DNA of 64,000 nucleotides from Cephalotus follicularis (taxonomy: Eukaryota; Streptophyta; Magnoliopsida; Oxalidales; Cephalotaceae): the NCBI GenBank assembly GCA_001972305.1, contig BDDD01002647.1:234400-298399 (forward strand). Reading direction: 5' to 3'. Positions 57,670 through 64,000 of the stretch are shown here, piece by piece. The notes below the pieces were generated by a model. The model was not told the DNA's origin, did no database searches, and saw only the letters and a list, made by a program, of their open reading frames with translations. How positions within the stretch are numbered: the stretch's first letter is position 1; every line of letters begins with the position of its first letter. The position numbers and the translations under genes were made by a program.

Positions 57670-58181
57670 CATAAAAATGTGTTGTTTTTAATGCATTATT
57701 TGTGATATTTTTATGCTTGGAATAGACTACTTTGGTTGTGTTTTAATGATTTTCAGGTACAAGTGTTTAAAGACCAAAGTGCAAGAATATTACCCCAAAG
57801 TGTGCATAATTGAAGCTTAAAGCATAAAGATTGAAGAATTGCAGAATTCTGCAGAAAACAGGACAAAGAAGTCGACTCCTTTCAATACAAGTCAATGTCT
57901 TTTCTGGGTTGGAAAATGTAGTCGACGTCTTTCCTTTAGAAGTCGACGTCTTTTCTGGGCAACGCAACAATCTTCAAACGAGCTATGAACAACAAGTCGA
58001 CGTTTTTCAACAATTGCATCGACGTCTTTTAGCAAAAATGACCTGTAACTTCTGGACCAAAACACGTCGACGCACTTCCAGAAGAAGTCGATGTCTTTTA
58101 CTCGCAGTTTAGCAAGTCGCGACTTTTACACAAAAGGAGTCGACGCCTTTCCAGAAGAAGTCGACGCCTTCCTCTGTTTTA
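57670..58181. other. Foreign segment replacing the end of G and start of its LTR
   Basis: Just after the pol stop the expected untranslated end, polypurine tract and first about 38 bp of the LTR are missing. Instead there is 0.5 kb beginning ATAAAAATGTGTTG with GATTTTCAGGTACAAG near 57750, which reminds me of Athila/Tat LTR sequence. It carries its own TCGA array: cores 57922/57943, 58067/58088 and 58140/58161, each 21 bp apart, in the context AGAAGTCGACGTCTTT. No target duplication was found, so it arrived by recombination or has lost its ends. Confidence 0.6.
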
Positions 58182-60327
58182 AGATGTAATCTTATGTTGA
58201 ATTAATGAAAATGTTGGAGATTTCAACCTCAATAATGTTACCAAACCCTAATTATTGTTTTGGGGAAAGAAATGTGCATGATAAAACAAAAATGGCACAG
58301 TTTTGGGGAAACCGCGTCGATGTCTTTGGAAAGACGTCGACGCCTATGGGAGCAAAGGCGTACGTGAATGCATGTACATGCACGTCGATGTAGGCAAAGA
58401 CATTGACCCCCACATACGAAAAGGAAAAAGACATCGACATCTATGGAAGACGTCAACGTCTATGGAAGACGTCGATGTCTATGGAAGACGTCGACGTCTT
58501 TGGAAAGAATGTCAGCCACGTTATGAACCGAAAGAGTAACATGCAAGAGGGAAGGAATTAGAATCCTTGCAGGCGCCTTGAGACACGGGAAGGAGACGTG
58601 TTGATCATGCACAAGGGCCTCCTGACCTGCATGACTGAAGAAGGGTGAAGTAGGTCACAAGTGTTGCCATGCATGCAACCTGCAAAAGAAAAGATGAGAA
58701 GAAAACAAAATAGAATGCTGAGTTCTGGGAAAGAGGGAGAGAACACGAGAGTGTTCATTGAATGCAAGGAGAAAGAGGATGGGGGAGCCATCTGCATAAG
58801 AACAACCCCCTCCCCATCTCTCTCTATCGTTTAAAACACCAAAGTAATGGAAGAGGAGGAAACAAGTGAGTGGGAGAAGGAGAGAGACACCATTGTTGAG
58901 CTTAGTTGGAGCTGGGAACTTGGAGCTGGTGGCTTGCAGCAACGGAAAGGACCTAGAGGCTGCTGTTACCAGTTTGGAACTTAAAGGGGTGGACTTTCCA
59001 GTTCTTAACGTGGAATAACAAGGTAGGGGAAAGTGATGATTCTTATACATTCTTTTTTTGAGTTATAAGATAATGAATGTCATTGATGCATTGCATGTTA
59101 ATGGGTGAATTGTAATCTCTGAACTTCTGTGATGATTACTGTGAAATACGGAGTAACCATGCGTGTGTGATTACATGAATATGTGAACTGGTTTGTGTGA
59201 AGGATGGATTTGATAATGGCTTGGTGTGTTAAAACTATGGAGAAAGCGTTCTGGGTTGGATAGACGTCGACGTCTACATGAAGACGTCGATGCCTTAGTG
59301 TGAAAATGAGAAAGACATCGATGCTTGAGTAAAGACATTGATGCCTTTTCTGGGCATTATAGAACAGTAATGTTATGCCTTCGTGTGTGAATGCGAAAGA
59401 CATCGATGTCTTTGGGAATACATCGACGCCTTTTCTGGGTATTGTAGAACAGTAGTGTTTACTGTTGTTGGTGAACTGCCCTTGGTGATTGCATGTTTAT
59501 TCATGAAATGGTGTTCTGGTTATATTCCCTGTTAACCAGTAGCATGCCTTACACGTTGAGAGAGTGAGATTCGTTTATCTGATTGTTTAGCCGTCGTGCT
59601 AAGCAACCTATACGGAGGACTTACTTCAAACCGTTCGCAAACGGGGATTGGAGTAAGAGTGCATGACGTTGGGGCCAGGAGGTGGCGACGGTCATGACGA
59701 TTTGTTTGTCTGGTTCCTTTTTGGGGACATGCTTGCTACTTGTGTTGATATAGCCTTATGAGGTTATACCTGTATTGTGAACATGCATATACTTATACAT
59801 GTATATACTGTGATAAATACACACTGCGATATATATACTGTACTCCATCATAATGCATTCATTCATGTTGCTCATTATCATATACCTCGAACTGTATTTA
59901 TGAGTCTTTTCACTTAGTCGAGTGAGGACAAAGGCTAACCCCTACTGTAAAAGATTCATGGAGTGAGGTTTGATATAGAGCAGCGCAGGGAGACATAAAG
60001 AGAAGACTGAGTTGTTCTTATATTGTTATGTATTGGATTTTGGAATAATGTTTATAACATTTGGATTATTGTAACGCGAGTTATTTATTCGTACTGTATT
60101 ATCACGCTCCGTTTATGGGCGATCGACAATGTTATTGGGTTTTATATAAACTTTGTGGGTATCACGTAGTATGGGATGCGTGATACATATTTAAATTCAG
60201 CTTATTTAATGTTATTGCTTCCGCTATTGAAGGTTTTTGTTTTATGGATTATTGCATAAGCTTAATTATGTTGCGTTGATTGCCTTACCGCCTTAATGTT
60301 GGCCTCTTGGAAAAATGGGGTGTGACA
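58182..60327 (+). repeat. 3' LTR of element G, truncated
   Basis: Matches 39036-41761 but lacks the first 38 bp and an internal stretch equivalent to about 40398-41010 (junction near 59580). It ends GGGGTGTGACA before the CTATT duplication. It keeps the hairpin region (about 59001-59016) and the conserved 3' portion. Confidence 0.88.
58431..58502. repeat. 19-bp motif repeat, four units
   Basis: Cores at 58434, 58453, 58472 and 58491 in the unit ATGGAAGACGTCGACGTCT, all 19 bp apart. The 5' LTR has two units at 39291 and 39310, so the array gained or lost units after insertion. Confidence 0.9.
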
Positions 60328-60440
60328 CTATTAACTTATTATTATTTGTAATAACAATAATGGTCACTAAAAGTGTAGTATTTATGACAATTTTTATACA
60401 TGCCACTAAAATGTTACAACTAAATATGAGAATTCTTGTA
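60328..60440. mobile_element. AT-rich CACTA-like region, right part
   Basis: Continues the sequence at 38997 beyond the CTATT duplication, with GGTCACTAAAAGTG and GCCACTAAAATG motifs like those on the left. Confidence 0.4.
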
Positions 60441-60529
60441 TGCACACAAGGTACGGGAGTAAACTTGTTACCCGCGTCCAAGAATCTGGATGGTGTACAC
60501 TAATTGGGTACTTTAGAGCGGTACCCCCG

Positions 60530-61470
60530 ATGATAACCCTGAGACTATCCTCTCCTTCCTGTAGATTGGGCTGACTCTCACGTTCTCCAGGACTTCCTTG
60601 TGAACCTCCACTCTGGTAGCCACTACCAAGAGATCCACTACTGTCAGTTTGTTGAGACTTTCTACTATCGCTACTGCTATCACCAACCTACCATGAATAA
60701 GGTGTAAAATGGGTGTTGGTCTAGTTCCTTAGTTGTTTGACTTCCTCTACAAAGTCCTCGAGCTGCCTTAACCCGAGTAGCAACTTCTGAAAATGTTGTC
60801 AAACCAAGGGGAAGCAACTGCTTCTGCAATTTAGTCCTCAGTTTGCGGAAAAACTTCTTTGCTCTCTATGATTCATCTCCCACAACATATGGAGCTAATC
60901 GAGCTAGTTCGGTGAGCCTAGCCTCATACTATGTTACTGTGATGTTCCCTTATAGCATATTAGTGAATTCAACATCCTTCTTATCCTTCTCATCATCAGG
61001 ATAGAAACGGGCATTGAACTCTGACAAGAAGGCAGTCCATGTCTGTATGGTTCCATTTCGAGTCCAGTCGGCGTTAACCATCGCCCATCAGTGTTTAGCT
61101 TCACCCTCTAACAAGTACATGGCTAACCGAAGCTTCTGTTCATCAGTGCACTCCATTACTAGATCTCAATATGATTGAGCCAAGACTCAGGTACACAATG
61201 ATCCAGATGTCCCATGAAAACAAGAGAGTTTGGTTTTGGTAATATGGCTAAGGCATCATCCCTCCATGGTTGACGCTCCTCTCTAGCAGCTCTCCTTTCA
61301 AGAATGTCCACCATGCGTGCCATGGTGGCACACATGTCTCTCCAAGTGTCATGGTTTACTCCCAAAGGTGGAGCATTTGCATCATACTCCGGTGCAACAT
61401 TATCGTACACTGATTCATTTTCAATATCGAGAGCCAAGGTGACCTTCCTTCCACGACCTCTGTTTTCCAT
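60530..61470 (-). pseudogene. Element I: gag remnant of another Ty3/gypsy lineage
   Basis: The minus strand opens at 61470 with MENRGRGRKVTLALDIENES and runs to DTWRDMCATMARMVDILERR and FMGHLDHCVPESWL, stopping at about 61159. After frame breaks it continues as MECTDEQKLRLAMYLLEGEA, WWAMVNADWTRNGTIQTWTA, FLSEFNARFYPDDEK and LTELARLAPYVV, the gag core layout also seen in G, but clearly a different family. A Ser/Gly-rich stretch lies at 60560-60680. No zinc knuckle or pol follows; the element is cut at about 60440-60530. Confidence 0.75.
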
Positions 61471-61740
61471 ATTTACCTTATATAATAGGGTAAATATAAA
61501 TGATTAGATAACTGACATATCTAATTTCAGTTCAATGTCCAATTGAAAAGCATAGATAGATGGAAGAACATAAGGCACACAAGTTCATTCAGTCAATCTA
61601 TAATAGTTCAATATGTAAACTCAACCTAGTAGGCCAACACAATCTCTAATATCATTATGTGACACCCCGAACCTGAAGAGCGAGCTCGTGATGTCACTCT
61701 CAGTCCTATCAGTCACTAAGTCAAATATATTTCGAGCTCG
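61471..61740 (-). repeat. Leader, decayed primer site and LTR edge of element I
   Basis: A leader of about 170 bp precedes gag. The minus strand at 61644-61654 reads TGATATTAGAG, a decayed TGGTATCAGAG primer site, next to an LTR end TGTGACACCCC on the plus strand from 61658. Only about 80 bp of that LTR remains before unrelated sequence. Confidence 0.6.
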
Positions 61741-62100
61741 TGATGACACAATCTCCTATGTTTTGATGATAACATATTTGTATTTAACAAAGTTTCTTTT
61801 TGTGCAAGAAAGACAAAAGCTAAACATATCAGCAGAAATTATGCAGAAACTGCCCAGACCGCCGACGCTTGAAATTAAAGCGTCTGCGCTTTATCTGGCG
61901 GTCGAGACAAGAACAAAGCGCCTACCGGTGAAGCACTTGGAGAATTGGAAACAACACTTCAAGCGTCGACGCTGAGATTCAGGCGTCTGCGCTTTAAGGC
62001 GCAAAACGCATGCGCTTAGTGCAAAGCGTCTGCTGTCTGGTACAGAGAGTTTTTGGCAATTAAAATGTGCCTAAGCGACGACGCTCAAGGCTGAGATGAA
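61741..62100 (+). repeat. LTR-like segment upstream of the Athila-type pol
   Basis: TGTTTTGATGATAAC is followed by motifs AAGCGTCTGCGCTTT, AAGCGTCGACGCTG and GGCGTCTGCGCTTT in which CTG replaces GAC in some copies. Spacing between successive cores is about 20-21 bp at 61863/61884 and 61964/61984. No gag lies between this segment and pol, so a deletion joined them, or they belong to different elements. Confidence 0.45.
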
Positions 62101-64000
62101 TTGAATGCAATCCATACCTTTCCCGATTATATTGAGACGCAATTCGATATTGATTTTGATGGAAATTTCAATGATTGCATGCGGGATTTAGAGGATGACG
62201 ATGGCGGTGATTTCGTTGATATGTTTAGTATGCAGCCATTAGAGCCAGTGGGACCCTTGTCCACATCCTTGCCTAAACCATCAATTGAGGAACGTCCAAA
62301 ACTCGAACTGAAAGAATTTCCCTATACGTTGAAATACTCATTTCTAGGTGAAAACCAAACTCTTCCTGTTATTATTTCATCCGATCAGGAAGAGGAGGTT
62401 ATTGACCTACTCAAAGAAAACAAAGAGGCAATTGGTTGGACGATGGCTGACATCAAAATAATTAGCCCTTCCATTTGCGAGCATCGCATAAATCTCATAG
62501 AAGGATCCAAACCTTCTAGAGAACCTCAGCGAAGAGCAAATCCCTTGATGAAAGAAGCCATCCAAAAAGAAATTTTGAAGTGGCTGGACAATGGGATCAT
62601 TTATCCCATCTCGGATAGTTAGTGGGTGAGTCCAGTCCATCTTGTTCCAAAGAAATCCGGAGTAACGGTAGTGCAATCCTCCACCGATGATTTACTTCCT
62701 ACGAAAATCCAAACCGGATGGAGGGTGTGCATTGACTACCGCAAGTTGAATACAGCAACCTGGAAGGATCATTTTCCCCTTCCATTTATTGATCAAATGC
62801 TTGATAGGTTGGATGGTCATGAGTATTATTGTTTTCTGGATGGGTACTCCGGATGCAATCAAATTCCCATCGCTCCACAAGATCAAGAGAAAACCACATT
62901 CACATGCCCTTTCGGAACATTTGCTTACCGACGCATGCCGTTTGGCCTTTGCAATGCTCCCGCCACCTTCCAAAGGTGCATGATGAGTATTTTCTCTGAC
63001 ATCGTGGAAGATTTTCTTGAAGTATTTATGGATGACTTTTCTGTTCATGGTTCCTCCTTTTCTCAATGCCTTCATCACCTAAAATTAGTACTCGAAAGAA
63101 GTCAGAGAAGAATTTGGTGCTTAATTGGGAAAAGTGCAATTTTATGGTGAAGAAGGGGATCGTTCTTGGACATGTAGTGTCAAAAGAAGGAATTCAAGTA
63201 GATAAAGCAAAAATTGAAGTCATCAAGCATTTGCCTCCACCTCGTAATGTGAAAGATATCCGAGCATTCCTCGGACATGCTGGTTTTTATCGAAGGTTCA
63301 TCAAGGATTTTAGCAAGGTCGCACGTCCCTTGACTTAGCTCCTTGCGAAGGATCAAGATTTTGTTTTCTCTGATGAGTGCCTTGTAGCATTTGACCGCTT
63401 AAAGAAGGAGCTTACTTCCGCCCCTATCATTCAGGCACCCATTTGGACTGAGCCTTTAGAGATCATGTGCGACGCTTCCGATAGTGCCATTGGAGCTGTT
63501 CTCGGACAAAGAATGAATAAACTGCCTCACGTCATTTATTATGCTAGTAGGACCCTTTCCGATGCGCAATTGAATTACACGAAGACTGAGAAGGAATTTT
63601 TAGCTGTGGTCTTTGCTCTTGAGAAATTCCGTTCATATCTTTTAGGATCACATGTCATCGTGTATACTGATCATGCTGCGATTCGGCATCTTATGAGTAA
63701 AAAGGATGCAAAAGCACGTCTTATTCGGTGGGTTCTACTTCTTCAAGAGTTTGACGCGGAAATCCGAGACAAGAAAGGAACTGAGAATTTGGTAGCCGAC
63801 CATTTATCCCGACTTCATAATCCACCCGAAGTCCATGGTCTGATTAATGAGAGTTTTCCGGATGAGCACATTCTGCGCGTTGAGAGGGAACCATGGTATG
63901 CGGATATAGTGAATTATCTTGTTACGGGAAGTGTACCCTCGAAATGGTCTGCTCAAGTAAGGCATAGGTTTCTGTCGCAAGTTAAACATTTTTATTGGGA
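62101..64000 (+). pseudogene. Athila-type Ty3/gypsy pol: RT, RNase H, start of integrase (runs off window)
   Basis: Upstream of RT: KEAIGWTMADIKIISPSICE and HRINLIEGSKPSREPQRR, hallmarks of the Athila/Tat group. RT: WRVCIDYRKLNTAT, CFLDGYSGCNQIPIAPQDQE, YRRMPFGLCNAPATFQRC and the catalytic EVFMDDFSVHG near 63020. A stop at 62620 is TGG or AAG to TAG in SDS-WVSP. A frameshift near 63100 splits RT before LNWEKCNFMVKKG. After a stop at 63336, RNase H shows [27 protein letters not shown] and [14 protein letters not shown]. The end reads HFYW at the integrase start. It has no chromodomain relatives here; the lineage differs from G and H. Confidence 0.88.

Larger units (their letters stand above)
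38998..60327 (+). mobile_element. Element G: Ty3/gypsy chromovirus-like element split by H
   Basis: A perfect CTATT duplication (38993-38997 and 60328-60332) bounds the whole. Order: LTR, primer site, gag, protease, RT, RNase H, [element H], integrase with chromodomain tail, foreign 0.5-kb segment, truncated LTR. Removing H leaves about 10 kb. Its pol is clearly related to that of H, so one lineage member inserted into another. All genes carry stops or frameshifts. Confidence 0.9.

Overview
This window is repeat-only DNA from what looks like a large plant genome. I find no host protein-coding gene, tRNA or rRNA. The plant assignment rests on nested long-terminal-repeat (LTR) retrotransposons with plant-type primer sites (TGGTATCAGAGC, complementary to the 3' end of initiator tRNA-Met), LTRs of 2-3.3 kb, chromodomain-tailed Ty3/gypsy pol of the Del/Tekay type, an Athila-like pol and a Ty1/copia element. 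The species cannot be told from the sequence. Element letters A-I used here are local labels.

Layout. (1) 1-21056: a minus-strand LTR of family B (1-234 and 20777-21056) is split by a decayed minus-strand Ty1/copia element A (235-20776). A in turn contains three guests: a solo LTR (4152-6164), an internally deleted gypsy element (10237-14600, target duplication ACCAC) and a tandem of two family-B LTRs on the plus strand (15548-20007). (2) 21285-31247: element C, a plus-strand chromovirus-like element with both LTRs, primer site, gag, protease, reverse transcriptase and integrase, inactivated by stops, frameshifts and loss of RNase H. (3) 31248-38464: a patchwork of unassigned DNA and LTR pieces D (minus), E (minus) and F (plus). 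(4) 38465-60440: an AT-rich region resembling a CACTA DNA transposon, interrupted by element G (38998-60327, target duplication CTATT), itself interrupted in pol by the younger related minus-strand element H (44964-56242, target duplication CTGTG). H has three LTRs. (5) 60530-61740: minus-strand gag remnant I with the edge of its LTR. (6) 61745-64000: an LTR-like piece joined to an Athila-type pol that runs off the window.

Pol genes are all broken. Many stops can be explained by C-to-T or G-to-A changes, as expected for methylated, silenced copies. Age order from nesting: B before A before A's guests; CACTA-like before G before H.

The most striking unexplained structure is shared by LTRs of otherwise different families. 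They carry clusters of short palindromes centred on TCGA, each family with its own flanks (AAGACGTCGACGTCTT, AAGCGTCGACGCTT, CAGTCGACTG, ATGCGTCGACGTG), spaced about 19-22 bp apart, roughly two DNA helical turns. In element C ten successive cores lie 20, 21, 21, 22, 21, 28, 21, 21 and 21 bp apart, and the same spacings recur in the sister LTR. Two more recurrent LTR features are a hairpin with compensatory changes just before a GGTAGGG box, and repeated 13-nt GTCC-N5-GGAC hairpins.
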